This document shows, piece after piece, positions 1 to 7,944 of a DNA stretch of 35,549 bases (positions are counted from its first letter, which is position 1; each line of letters begins with the position of its first letter). Location: assembly GCA_903959175.1 (NCBI GenBank), contig CAJBVW010000318.1:1-35549 (forward strand). Reading direction: 5' to 3'. Origin of the DNA: an uncultured Pseudomonadota bacterium. GTDB lineage: Bacteria; Myxococcota_A; UBA796; SXON01. A program made the position numbers and the translations under genes. The notes beneath the pieces were generated by a model, which saw only the letters and a program-made list of their open reading frames with translations, ran no database searches and was not told where the DNA came from.

Positions 1-1
1 C

Positions 2-1693
2 GCCACCGGCCGCACGCGCGCCCGCGTCGCCGGCGACGACCTCGGCCTCGCGGTCGACGCGCTGCGCGCGCAGGGCTTCCTCGCGATCGACACCGCGCTC
101 CCCGACGCGGACCTCGTGCGCGCCCAGGCCGCGCAGGATCCCGGGCTCGCGCGGAGCTGGCTGCACCCGTCCGTGCGCATCGTGACGCTCCCGGGGCCGG
201 TCGTGCTGCGCGCGGGGCCCCAGGCCGACGCCGTCGTCCAGGTGCTGCGCGCTCCGCTCTCCGACGCGCGCCAGGTCTGGCCGGATCGCGCCGCGCTCGC
301 TGCCGTGCGCGCCGGGCTCGCGCCGGGCGGCGTCTACGTCCTCGCCGTCGCGACCACCACCCTCGGCGAGCCCGCCCTACGCGCGCTCGTGACCGACCTC
401 GTCGACGTCTTCCCGCACGGCTCGCTCTGGTTGCCCCCGGAGGGCGCGGACACCGCGCTGTTCGTGGGCCCGGCGGACGCCACGCCGCTCCCGTGGGCGG
501 GGTTCGAGCGGTGCGTCGCCGCCGACCCGAAGGGGCTCGCCGCGCAGGCGCTCCGCAGCGCCCTCGAGATCGGGACCCTCGCGCTCGCCGACGCCCCGAG
601 CCTGCGCGCGTCCGGGCCCACCCGCTCCGCACGCCCCGGCCTGCCGCCGAGCCTCCGCGAGCCCCCGGGCCTGCCGCTCGCCGCCTACGCGAGCGCCAGC
701 GCCGACCCGACGCTCCTGTTCAGTGGCGCCCCCGAGGCCGACCTGACGGCGCGCGCGCCGAGCCGGAAGCTGCTGCTCGAGATGCTCCGCGAGGCCACCG
801 CCGGCGACGTGCGCGACGCCTTCACGCGCGCCCGCGCCCTCGCCGCCACGCCCGGCGGCGCCCGCGCCCTGGAGCCGGTGATCCGGCCGCACCTCGCGCG
901 GGCGCGGCAGGCGATGCAGCGTGGCAAGAAGGAGGGCATCACCTCGAAGGCGTGGGAGGAGGCGGAGGCCGCGATCGGGACCGCCCGCGCCCTGGCGCCG
1001 AACCACGCCGCTACGCGCTGCCTTGAGGGCGAGCTCGCCGGCGAGCGCGGCCAGCTCGCGCGCGCGGAGGAGTCCTTCGCCGCGTGCGCCGAGCTCGATC
1101 CCACCTCGCTCGCGGGGCTGGAGGGCCTGGCGCGCTCGCGCCGCTCGCGCGGGGACCTCCTCGGCACGGAGGTCGCCCTCCGCGCCGCGCTCGACGCCCG
1201 GCCGGATGTGTGGACCACCTCGCAGCGCCTCGGCGCGTTCCTGCTCGAGCTGGGGCGCGACGCGGAGGCCGAGCGCCTCCTCAAGCAGGCCGCGGCGACC
1301 CAGGCGCGCGCGGGCGGCGCCCAGGAGATCGTCCCCTACCTCGCGCTCGCGCAGCTCTACCTCGCGACGAACCGCCCGGAGCTCGCGCTCGCGCAGGCCG
1401 AGCGCGCCACCACGATGAAGGAGAGCCCGGACGCCCTGGCCCTGCGCGGCTCCGCGCGCTTCGCGCTGCGCCAGCTCGACGACGCCGAGGCCGACTTCCG
1501 CGCCGCGCTGAAGCTCGATCCGTCGCACGTCCTCGGGCGCGGCGGCATGGGCCTCGTGCACGCGACGCGCGGCGAGTACGAGCTCGCGGCGGCCGCGTTC
1601 CAGGCGGTCCTGGTGAAGGACCCCGACAACGCCCTCGCGCGGAAGAACCTGGAGCAGCTCGGCCCGATGCTCCGGGCCGCGCAGGCCCCCTGA
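2..1693 (+). CDS. Spermidine-synthase-like domain fused to TPR repeats (5' partial)
   Basis: The frame is open from base 2, so the true start lies outside the window; 563 residues are visible. Residues of about 35-150 resemble the second half of a polyamine aminopropyltransferase-like Rossmann fold: a core beta strand, the block LAPGGVYVLAV, then a helix and a strand reading DVFPHGSLWLPP, as in spermidine-synthase-like proteins of bacteria. From about residue 290 to the end the protein consists of TPR units (for example SFAACAELDPTSLAGL, DFRAALKLDPSHVLGR and AFQAVLVKDPDNALAR). Fusions of a spermidine-synthase-like domain, often with membrane helices, to C-terminal TPRs are known but mostly uncharacterised, so polyamine synthesis should not be assumed. 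The substrate-binding first half is not in view. The stop codon lies inside the first copy of a 17-bp tandem repeat. The TPR part is secure; the enzymatic part is moderate. Confidence 0.6.
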   Translation, partial: ATGRTRARVAGDDLGLAVDALRAQGFLAIDTALPDADLVRAQAAQDPGLARSWLHPSVRIVTLPGPVVLRAGPQADAVVQVLRAPLSDARQVWPDRAALAAVRAGLAPGGVYVLAVATTTLGEPALRALVTDLVDVFPHGSLWLPPEGADTALFVGPADATPLPWAGFERCVAADPKGLAAQALRSALEIGTLALADAPSLRASGPTRSARPGLPPSLREPPGLPLAAYASASADPTLLFSGAPEADLTARAPSRKLLLEMLREATAGDVRDAFTRARALAATPGGARALEPVIRPHLARARQAMQRGKKEGITSKAWEEAEAAIGTARALAPNHAATRCLEGELAGERGQLARAEESFAACAELDPTSLAGLEGLARSRRSRGDLLGTEVALRAALDARPDVWTTSQRLGAFLLELGRDAEAERLLKQAAATQARAGGAQEIVPYLALAQLYLATNRPELALAQAERATTMKESPDALALRGSARFALRQLDDAEADFRAALKLDPSHVLGRGGMGLVHATRGEYELAAAAFQAVLVKDPDNALARKNLEQLGPMLRAAQAP

Positions 1694-1754
1694 TCGCGCA
1701 GGCCCCCTGATCGCGCAGGCCCCCTGATCGCGCAGGCCCCCTGATCGCGCAGGC
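1679..1754. repeat. 17-bp direct tandem repeat, about 4.5 copies
   Basis: The unit GCGCAGGCCCCCTGATC is repeated without mismatch at 1679-1695, 1696-1712, 1713-1729 and 1730-1746, followed by a partial copy to 1754. The stop codon of the upstream TPR gene (TGA, 1691-1693) is in the first copy, so the array begins in the last codons of that gene and extends into the spacer. Each unit carries the same TGA, and 17 is not a multiple of three. Changes in copy number would therefore leave the protein unchanged. Recent slippage duplication is the simplest origin. Confidence 0.95.
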
Positions 1755-1917
1755 GCGCTGACCGCGTGAGGGTCCGGCACCGCACCCGACGGGTTGGCAA
1801 CCTGGGTGCGGACCGAAGCGAACGGCGTCGGGCCCCGACCGGGCGGTCCCCCGGCCGGTTGGGTCAAACGCCGTGCGCGAGGGGCCTGGAAGGCGGCCGC
1901 GTCCGCGCGGCCGGTCC

Positions 1918-1939
1918 GTCCGGCCGCCCCGGGCCGGAC
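1918..1939. terminator. GC-rich hairpin between convergent genes
   Basis: A perfect 8-bp stem (GTCCGGCC at 1918-1925 with GGCCGGAC at 1932-1939) closes a 6-nt loop. It lies in the 322-bp spacer between the convergent TPR and pilY1 genes and could end transcription from both sides. There is no T-tract. A second perfect palindrome, GACGCCGGCGTC, lies at 1973-1984. Nothing else recognisable was seen in 1755-2015: long open frames through it are compositional and no family matched. Confidence 0.35.
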
Positions 1940-2015
1940 GACCAAGGCCAAAGGCCGCGCCTGGAAGGGCCCGACGCCGGCGTCCTCGCCGGCGGCGCGC
2001 CCTACGTGCCGACGC

Positions 2016-5000
2016 TCAGTAGATCTCCATCCAGGCGATGGCGGTGGTGCCCAGGAAGGGGTCCGTCGCGACACGGATGGTCTCGGCCGCGGAGCCGTCG
2101 GGGTCGGGGGTGGCGGTGCCGTAGTAGATCATGCCGTCGCCCGCAGTGACGCCGGAGACGTAGCCCTCGGACTCGACGTAGGGGGAGTCGGACGGGGTGA
2201 CGCCGTCGGTGCCGTCGGTGTCCATGCCGGGCGCACAGTCCTCGAAGTCGAGGCCGTAGACGCGGCCCACGCCGAGCTCGCAGCGGTCGACATCCGGGAT
2301 GTACGTCGTGAAGTAGACGACGCCGGCGTAGACCAGCGGATCGGCGGTGAGGCCTTCGCCGGGGTCGAGCGGGTAGAAGCCATCGTTGCCGTTGCACTTG
2401 AGCGGCTGGGCCGTGCTGGCGCAGTCCATCGGCTTCTCGTCGTACATCGCGAAGAAGTAGCCGGTGCCGGAGCCGTCGCGGCTGAAGGGGGTGCCGGTGC
2501 CCCAGTAGATGCCGAGCTCGCCGTCGGGGAGCCACGAGGTGGTGGCGGCGTAGTAGACCTCGGGGCGCGCCGGGAGGCCGTTGGTGCCGTCGGTGCCCCA
2601 GATGGGGTCGTAGAACTGGCACCAGGTGAGGTCGTCCGGCTGGGCGGTGTTGAGGATGGCCTTGTACATCCAGGAGGAGCCGGGATCCTCGGGGTCCGTC
2701 ACGCCGGCGCCGCTCTCGTCCGTGGGGCGGTAGGTCGTGGTGACGGGGAAGTAGAGGACGTCACCGTCACCGTCGCCGTCGACGTCGACGGCGGCGATGG
2801 CCGCGGAGATGTAGCCGTGCTCGTAGTTGGTGTCGGCGTCCGCGTTGAGGGCGGAGGGGGCGGTGGCGCCGCGCGGGAGCGTGGTGGAGTCGGGGAATTG
2901 GTCGCCGATGTTGTCGCCGCCGTCGTTGTAGCCGACGCTCTCGGAGCCCCAGGCGTCGTCACCGATGTTCCACATGTAGAGATCGACTTCCGACGACTCC
3001 CAGTAGTTGGTGCCGCTCGCGCCCGTGAAGCCGGAGGCCCGCCCGCCGCCCCACATCGCCACCCACTGGTCGGGACCGGTGGGATAGCGCGCGTCGTAGA
3101 CGTTGAAGATGACGGGGCGGCCGGTGCCGTAGCCCTGGGCGGTGGTGTCGTCCGCGTTGACCTGCTCCCAGAGGAAGGACGGCGCGGAGGTGTCGGTGAT
3201 GTCGAGCGCGAGGGTGACCGGACCGCCCATGCCCTGCTGGACGACGACGACGCGGTGCCACTCGTCGGCGGTCTTCATGCCGTCGCCGTCGTCGATCCAC
3301 ACGTCCTCCACGACGGGGCTGCCGTCGAAGAGGAAGGACTTGCCGTACCACATCAGGTCGACGAGGCTGTTCGCCCACTCCTCGTCCTTGTCGCGGAGGA
3401 GGAGGTAGCCGGGGACCCACGCCCAGAGCTCCTCGCCGGCCTCGTCCTCGGTGGCGGTGGCGGGGTCGTCTTCGAGGCGGAAGGCGTGGAGCATGCCGTC
3501 GTTCGCGGCGAGCAGCACGATCGAGGGGACGTTGTCGGCCTCGAGCGTCGCGAGGAACTCGCGGTAGGTGGCGTCGGTGGAGAAGTTGTCGTCGCGGGCG
3601 GTGACGACGACGGGGATGGAGTAGGGCGAGTCGCCGAGCTTCCAGCTGCCGCGGGCCATGTCGAGGTAGCGGAACTCGGCCTCGGGGAGGCCGCGCGCGA
3701 AGTCGACGAGGGACTGCACGTCGTCGCCGTCGACGCCGCAGTCGCCGTTGAGGTCGTAGCGTTCGTCGTCCGAGCAGTCCCCGGCGGTGGTGGCCGAGTA
3801 TTCCATGTAGCGGTCGAGCGTGCCGGCGCTGCCGCCGACGGCCTGGGCGAACTCGTAGTCAAAACCCATGCGCCGCGTGAGGTTGGCCTCGGAGCCGAGG
3901 GAGCTGACGAGGTACGCGTAGTCCTCGTACGTGTAGATGTCGCGCTTTCCGACGCCGTCGCGGTCTTCGGGGTTGGACTCGGACGCGGTGACGGGGCGGC
4001 TGACGAGCAAGTCACCGCCGTCCCACACGGCGCCGCCGTAGGCGCTCGGGCCGTCGTAGATGAGCTCGCCGTAGGTGGCGGAGGCGGGGTCGTCGTCCAG
4101 CTCGTACGCGCGGACGTGGCCCTGGGCGAGCGGGCTGTCGCCGGTGACCTCGTAGAACGTGTAGATGAGGTAGCCGCCGTCCGCGGTGACCACCGGGGTG
4201 GAGCGCGTGTAGGTGCCCGCCGCGATCTCGCTCATCACCGCGAGGATGCCCGCGAGGATCTCGCCCTCGGTCGTGGCGTCGGTGTAGAGGCCCTCGCCGC
4301 CGGTGTTCGTGCTGGCGTTGTTGAAGAGGTCTTCTGCGATCGAGCCGGAGGTGACGCCGAGGGAGATCGTGTGCACGATCGCGCGCTGGGTGTCGGAGAG
4401 CGCGGAGAGATCGGAGTTGTAGACGTTGGCCGCCACGTTGTCGTAGGTGCACTCGACGTCGGGCGAGGTCAGGCCGAAGGCGTCGCAGGCGACCTCTTCC
4501 GCGGTCCCGTTGCTGGCGGCGGCGTAGGAGAAGTCCACCTGCTCGTCGTCGACGGGGCGGTCCTTCGCGAGCACGATGATGTGCGTGTCGGTGCAGGTGT
4601 AGCCGATGGGGGTCTCGGCCCAGTCGCCGGTGTAGCCGTCGCCGTCGTCGTCTTCGGCGTCGTCGTACGTGCCGTTCTTGAGGTAGCTCTCGGTGACGCT
4701 CTCCACGACCTCGGCGAGGTTGCGGGTCGCGCCGGGGTTGGCCGTGACGCCCGCGAGGGCGGTCGCGATCTCGGCGTAGGAGCTGCCGACGGGCACGATG
4801 GGGAAGTAGGCGTCGTCCGAGGGGTCGGAGCTGGTGCCGACGACGCCGTAGGCGGCGGTGTCCCAGTGGCGGGTGACCTGCTGGATGGCCGAGAGGGTGT
4901 CGGACAGGCAGGAGTCGCCCACGCCGGTGCCGTCGCACGGGACGGACATGTCGGCCGAGAGGTCGACGACGAAGATCACCACGGGCGGCACGCGCTCGAT

Positions 5001-5087
5001 GGTGGAGAGGAGCTCGTCGGTGCCGGTGCTGGACGCCCACGACGGGGCGCAGAGCAGCATCAGGAGCGCGAGGGGGGCGCGGTTCAT
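2016..5087 (-). CDS. pilY1: PilY1-family type IV pilus tip adhesin / assembly factor
   Basis: A 1023-residue exported protein. The chosen ATG at 5087 gives a clean signal peptide (MNRAPLALLMLLCAPSWA) and has a GAGG 6 nt upstream; the frame stays open further upstream but only over the pilX gene. Residues of about 34-290 look like a divergent von Willebrand A domain: strand VIFVVDLSAD carries a MIDAS-like D42-x-S44-x-D46, with Asp in place of the usual second Ser. Residues of about 520-1020 match the PilY1 C-terminal beta-propeller, with NDGMLHAFRLED (530-541), a GEELWAWVPGYLL block, and a calcium loop VDVDGDGDGDVLYF (767-780). Between them, DLNGDCGVDGDD (445-456) resembles one half of a dockerin/EF-hand calcium repeat. 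PilY1 proteins sit at the pilus tip with minor pilins, bind calcium, and regulate pilus extension, adhesion and surface sensing. It is the last gene of the minor-pilin operon. The family call is strong; the ligand is unknown. Confidence 0.9.
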   Translation of the reverse strand: MNRAPLALLMLLCAPSWASSTGTDELLSTIERVPPVVIFVVDLSADMSVPCDGTGVGDSCLSDTLSAIQQVTRHWDTAAYGVVGTSSDPSDDAYFPIVPVGSSYAEIATALAGVTANPGATRNLAEVVESVTESYLKNGTYDDAEDDDGDGYTGDWAETPIGYTCTDTHIIVLAKDRPVDDEQVDFSYAAASNGTAEEVACDAFGLTSPDVECTYDNVAANVYNSDLSALSDTQRAIVHTISLGVTSGSIAEDLFNNASTNTGGEGLYTDATTEGEILAGILAVMSEIAAGTYTRSTPVVTADGGYLIYTFYEVTGDSPLAQGHVRAYELDDDPASATYGELIYDGPSAYGGAVWDGGDLLVSRPVTASESNPEDRDGVGKRDIYTYEDYAYLVSSLGSEANLTRRMGFDYEFAQAVGGSAGTLDRYMEYSATTAGDCSDDERYDLNGDCGVDGDDVQSLVDFARGLPEAEFRYLDMARGSWKLGDSPYSIPVVVTARDDNFSTDATYREFLATLEADNVPSIVLLAANDGMLHAFRLEDDPATATEDEAGEELWAWVPGYLLLRDKDEEWANSLVDLMWYGKSFLFDGSPVVEDVWIDDGDGMKTADEWHRVVVVQQGMGGPVTLALDITDTSAPSFLWEQVNADDTTAQGYGTGRPVIFNVYDARYPTGPDQWVAMWGGGRASGFTGASGTNYWESSEVDLYMWNIGDDAWGSESVGYNDGGDNIGDQFPDSTTLPRGATAPSALNADADTNYEHGYISAAIAAVDVDGDGDGDVLYFPVTTTYRPTDESGAGVTDPEDPGSSWMYKAILNTAQPDDLTWCQFYDPIWGTDGTNGLPARPEVYYAATTSWLPDGELGIYWGTGTPFSRDGSGTGYFFAMYDEKPMDCASTAQPLKCNGNDGFYPLDPGEGLTADPLVYAGVVYFTTYIPDVDRCELGVGRVYGLDFEDCAPGMDTDGTDGVTPSDSPYVESEGYVSGVTAGDGMIYYGTATPDPDGSAAETIRVATDPFLGTTAIAWMEIY

Positions 5088-5095
5088 GGGCTGCC

Positions 5096-5635
5096 TCACC
5101 GGATCTTGCAGGCGCCGCGGACGACCTTGCGGAGGGTCGAGACCACGACGGCCTGGGTAGGATTGATCTGCGTGTACGCGGCGTCGTCGAAGCTGGCGCG
5201 CGAGTGCATGTCCCAGAAGTCGGAGCGGTACCCGGCGCGGCCGAGCTCCGTGCTGTAGCCGGGGGGCGGGTTCGAGCACTTCTGGTAGACGGCGTCGACT
5301 TCGTAGACGCCCTGGTTCATCGGGAAGGAGATGCCCTCGAACATGGTCTCGGCGTCGGTCTTGGGGACGAACATGTTGCCGGTGTCGGCGGTGTCCCAGC
5401 CCTCGTTGGCGGGGTTCTCGGCCTGGAGCACGAAGCGGGCGTGCTCGGTGCCGGCGTCCGCGGTGTTGAGCACCATCATGTGGCGGCGGTTGTGCGTCGC
5501 GACGCGTTGATCGACGCCGGCGACGGAGAGCGAGGTGGCGCCGATGATGGTGAGCAGCGCGATGAGCACGAGGGCCACGAGCATGGCGTAGCCGTCTCGG
5601 CCGCGGCGGGGGGCGAGCATCGGGGCGGGGCTCAC
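5096..5635 (-). CDS. pilX: PilX-like type IV pilus minor pilin / assembly protein
   Basis: A 179-residue protein with the PilX N-terminal signature: a short basic leader (RRGRDGYAMLVALVLIALLTIIGATSL) leading into one long hydrophobic helix, then a soluble domain containing TADAGTEHARFVLQ, which is typical of PilX-type proteins. PilX is a minor pilin that forms the tip complex with PilV, PilW, FimT/FimU and PilY1. The GTG start at 5635 overlaps the pilW stop (GTGA), so translation is probably coupled; an in-frame ATG five codons later is an alternative. PilY1 begins 8 bp downstream. The prepilin cleavage site is degenerate: the residue before the hydrophobic helix is G-Y, not the classic G-F. 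Confidence 0.82.
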   Translation of the reverse strand: MSPAPMLAPRRGRDGYAMLVALVLIALLTIIGATSLSVAGVDQRVATHNRRHMMVLNTADAGTEHARFVLQAENPANEGWDTADTGNMFVPKTDAETMFEGISFPMNQGVYEVDAVYQKCSNPPPGYSTELGRAGYRSDFWDMHSRASFDDAAYTQINPTQAVVVSTLRKVVRGACKIR

Positions 5636-6696
5636 AGGAGGCTCTGGATGCGCATGTTCCGCACGGTCACCTCGGTGGAGAGCTCTCTACGGAAGTAGTG
5701 GTCCGCGACGCCGCTGGCGGCGTTGTCCTCGAGGGCCGGGCGCTGCCCCTGGTGGAGGCGCGCGAGGTCCTGGCGGCTGGACCGGACGACGAGGCTGATG
5801 CGGATCATGTACACCGAGCTCGCCTCGTCCGTCCCGATGGAGTCGACCCACGCGCTCGGGTCAGAGCAGTCAGTCGTGCCAGACGAAGACTGGAGGCAGT
5901 AGGCGAACTGGATGTCTTCGACGTTGTCGACGAGGGGGACGTCGTCGGCGTCGGGGGACTCGAAGTCGAGGTCCATCATGAGGACGGGGTGGTCCGCGCT
6001 GCCGGCGCCGATGCCGTCGGTGTCGTCGGCGTCGATGTAGAAGGTCACGACCTCGGCGCGGGAGCAGCTCATCACGAGGGGGAGGTTCTCGGCGACGGGG
6101 CAGGAGATGTCGTAGTCGGCGTAGCTGCTGGCGGAGGAGATGGCGATCTCGCCGGTGCTCGCGTTGGCGTCATCCGTCATCTCCCAGAGGAAGCTGCGGT
6201 ATCCGCCGATGGCCGCGTAGTCGTAGCACATGAGCAGCTCGCCCTTGTGGAGCTGCGCGAGGCGGGCGGCGTTGTGGAGCACGGTGGGCTCGACCGTCAA
6301 CGAGGTGGAGGCGCAGCTGGGCGGGGACGCGGCCGCCGTGTTGACGACGAGGGAGGGGTCCATCGAGACGATGGTGATGGCGTCGCTGCCGTTCGGGCCC
6401 GTGTTGTTGGACGAGAGGATGGCGGGGAGCGAGTTGTCCTCGTTCCCGCCGGCCCCGAAGGCGCCGGCCGTGGTGCCGTTCGTGCCGTACCCGGCGAGGC
6501 GCGCGGTGCGGCTCATCATGTCCGTGGCGAGGCGCGTGTTCTGGTGCATCTCCATCTGGAGATCCTGGTACACGAACTGCCGGACCTGCATGATGAACAG
6601 GTTGTACAGCGCCGCGACCACGAACAGGCCGATGAGCAAGGCGAACATCAGCTCGATGAGCGTGAAGCCGTCGCGACGGGGTCGGTTCGTGTGCAT
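5632..6696 (-). CDS. pilW: PilW-like type IV pilus minor pilin
   Basis: A 354-residue prepilin-like protein. The start at 6696 places a canonical class III leader at the N terminus (RRDG before FTLIELMFALLIGLFVVAALY), with Glu at position 5 of the mature helix as needed for pilin packing. The large C-terminal domain contains several cysteines (including CASTSL, DISCPVAE, FAYCLQ and DCSDP), consistent with the PilW family, whose members are bigger than major pilins. PilW is processed by the prepilin peptidase and takes part in the minor pilin/PilY1 tip complex that primes pilus assembly. The start overlaps the last base of the pilV stop (TGATG), and the stop overlaps the pilX start. The frame is open further upstream but only as a shadow of pilV. 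Confidence 0.85.
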   Translation of the reverse strand: MHTNRPRRDGFTLIELMFALLIGLFVVAALYNLFIMQVRQFVYQDLQMEMHQNTRLATDMMSRTARLAGYGTNGTTAGAFGAGGNEDNSLPAILSSNNTGPNGSDAITIVSMDPSLVVNTAAASPPSCASTSLTVEPTVLHNAARLAQLHKGELLMCYDYAAIGGYRSFLWEMTDDANASTGEIAISSASSYADYDISCPVAENLPLVMSCSRAEVVTFYIDADDTDGIGAGSADHPVLMMDLDFESPDADDVPLVDNVEDIQFAYCLQSSSGTTDCSDPSAWVDSIGTDEASSVYMIRISLVVRSSRQDLARLHQGQRPALEDNAASGVADHYFRRELSTEVTVRNMRIQSLL

Positions 6697-7196
6697 CAGG
6701 AGTCCCGGTACCGGAAGGACGAGATCGTCGTGCCGTGAAGCGTGTTGAACGCGGAGTCCTCGTACGTGCAGCGGACGCGCAGGCGCACCCAGGTGGCGTT
6801 CGTGTCCATGTCTTCCACGTCCCAGGTGACGGTGTACGACGCGGAGGAGAGGGTCGTGGGGGTGACGCTGTTCAGGCCGGTGACCTCGACCGGCGCGGAG
6901 GGCCACTCGAGCGCGTCGTTCTCGCCGATCGCGGAGGCGTCGTTGCCGCCGTCGAGCATGTCGGAGGGGCGGGCGGCGCTCTCCCAGTCCATGGAGAGGA
7001 GGCGCTCCATCTGGGTCTGCGCGAGGTAGGTGCAGTCCGTCATGCGGCGGGCGTTCATGTTCGCGCGGAGGGCCTGGCTGTGGAAGCCGAACATCACGAC
7101 GAGCGAGAAGCCGAGCAGCGCCGAGGCGATGACGACTTCCACCATGGTGAAGCCGCCGCGACGACGAGGAGACCGGAGGCGGGAGGCACGCATCAT
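6696..7196 (-). CDS. pilV: PilV-like type IV pilus minor pilin
   Basis: A 166-residue prepilin. The leader SPRRRGG precedes FTMVEVVIASALLGFSLVVMFGF, giving a processing site G-G/F-T with the essential Glu at mature position 5. Downstream, the segment NMNARRMTDCTYLAQTQMER matches the helix that follows the transmembrane part in PilV proteins. PilV is one of the minor pilins of the pilus-tip priming complex. The first of two adjacent ATG codons (7196) overlaps the fimT stop (ATGA), so coupling is likely; the second ATG at 7193 is an alternative. Size and order (fimT-pilV-pilW-pilX-pilY1) match the minor-pilin operons of well-studied proteobacteria. Confidence 0.85.
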   Translation of the reverse strand: MMRASRLRSPRRRGGFTMVEVVIASALLGFSLVVMFGFHSQALRANMNARRMTDCTYLAQTQMERLLSMDWESAARPSDMLDGGNDASAIGENDALEWPSAPVEVTGLNSVTPTTLSSASYTVTWDVEDMDTNATWVRLRVRCTYEDSAFNTLHGTTISSFRYRDS

Positions 7197-7927
7197 GGGG
7201 TCGTGACCTCCCCGACGCCGACGGAGGTGGCGGGCAGCATGGAGGAAGCTCCGACCTCGAGGCGGGTGAGGCCGCCGCGGGAGACGCTCAAGGTGACCTC
7301 TTCCGTTCGGCCCTCGCCCAACGCACGCTTGTTCACGATGCGGAGGTCGACGTAGCCAGAGGAGAAGTCCGTGGCCGGGTTGGCGACCCAGCCGCGGGGG
7401 GAGAAGACGATGGAGTCGGCGTTGTCCGTGCCGGGGCCGACGAGGGTCGGCCAGGGCGCGAGGCTGATGTGAGGGACCTCGTCCGCGCCGCCGGGAGAGA
7501 GGCTCCGCTCGCCCGCGGAGTTGTCCCCTTCTCCGTTCATGTCGACCGGGAGGGTGTCCCACTCGGAGCTGTTGGAGGAGCGGTTCCCCACCTGGAGGAG
7601 CCACTCGCCCAGCTGCACGTCGGCGGGATCGAGCGCGCTGTCGGCGAGGAGGAAGTGGACGCGCGTCTCGCGGTTGGTGGCGATCGCCAACGCGCGGAGC
7701 GACTGGAGATCGGCGTGCAGCAATCGCGCGGCCTTCATCATGCGGAAGCGGTCGACCTCGGGCTGGATGTTGGTCCACCCGATCCCGGCGAGGATCCCGA
7801 CGATGGCGATGGCCACGACGAGCTCGACGAGGGAGTGTCCGCTCCCACACCTTGCAAGAACCGATCCACGCGGATCCCCCGCCTCGTCTCGTTGTGTCAC
7901 GCTCCATAGTGGGAAAGATCTTCCCAT
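7193..7927 (-). CDS. FimT/GspH-type pseudopilin
   Basis: A 244-residue pseudopilin. The N terminus carries an unusually long pre-sequence of about 30 residues ending CGSGHSLVELVVAIAIVGILAGIGW; the cleavage site G/H-S with Glu at mature position 5 is recognisable although His replaces the normal Phe. After the helix, HADLQSLRALAIATNRETRVHF is the FimT/GspH hallmark, and SIVFSPRGW near residue 175 matches the later conserved block. FimT/FimU-type proteins join PilVWX in the pilus tip complex, and some FimT proteins bind DNA for natural transformation. The start at 7927 overlaps the stop of the TPR gene by one base, with GGAAGGA upstream as ribosome-binding site. That region is embedded in an alternating inverted-repeat element. 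Confidence 0.83.
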   Translation of the reverse strand: MGRSFPLWSVTQRDEAGDPRGSVLARCGSGHSLVELVVAIAIVGILAGIGWTNIQPEVDRFRMMKAARLLHADLQSLRALAIATNRETRVHFLLADSALDPADVQLGEWLLQVGNRSSNSSEWDTLPVDMNGEGDNSAGERSLSPGGADEVPHISLAPWPTLVGPGTDNADSIVFSPRGWVANPATDFSSGYVDLRIVNKRALGEGRTEEVTLSVSRGGLTRLEVGASSMLPATSVGVGEVTTP

Positions 7928-7944
7928 CAGGGAATTTCCTTCCC
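7910..7944 (-). promoter_or_regulatory. Alternating GGGAA/TTCCC arms over the TPR/fimT junction
   Basis: On the + strand, GGGAA (7911-7915), TTCCC (7921-7925), GGGAA (7930-7934) and TTCCC (7940-7944) alternate at 9-10 bp intervals. In the mRNA (minus strand) the arms can pair 1-2, 3-4 or 2-3. Pairing 2-3 puts UGAU of the UGAUG stop/start overlap in a 4-nt loop; pairing 1-2 ties up the purine-rich ribosome-binding site. The stretch is markedly AT-richer than its surroundings. A role in controlling translation of fimT is inference. Confidence 0.45.

Noticed and set aside
1679-1754. 17-bp array as a phase-variation switch
   Set aside because: The stop codon lies in the first copy, so copy number cannot shift the reading frame of the gene.
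1794-5258. Plus-strand open frame of 1154 codons
   Set aside because: It mirrors pilY1 on the other strand, is dominated by Val, Gly, Ala, Asp and Glu with no recognisable motif, and arises from the GC-rich codon pattern.
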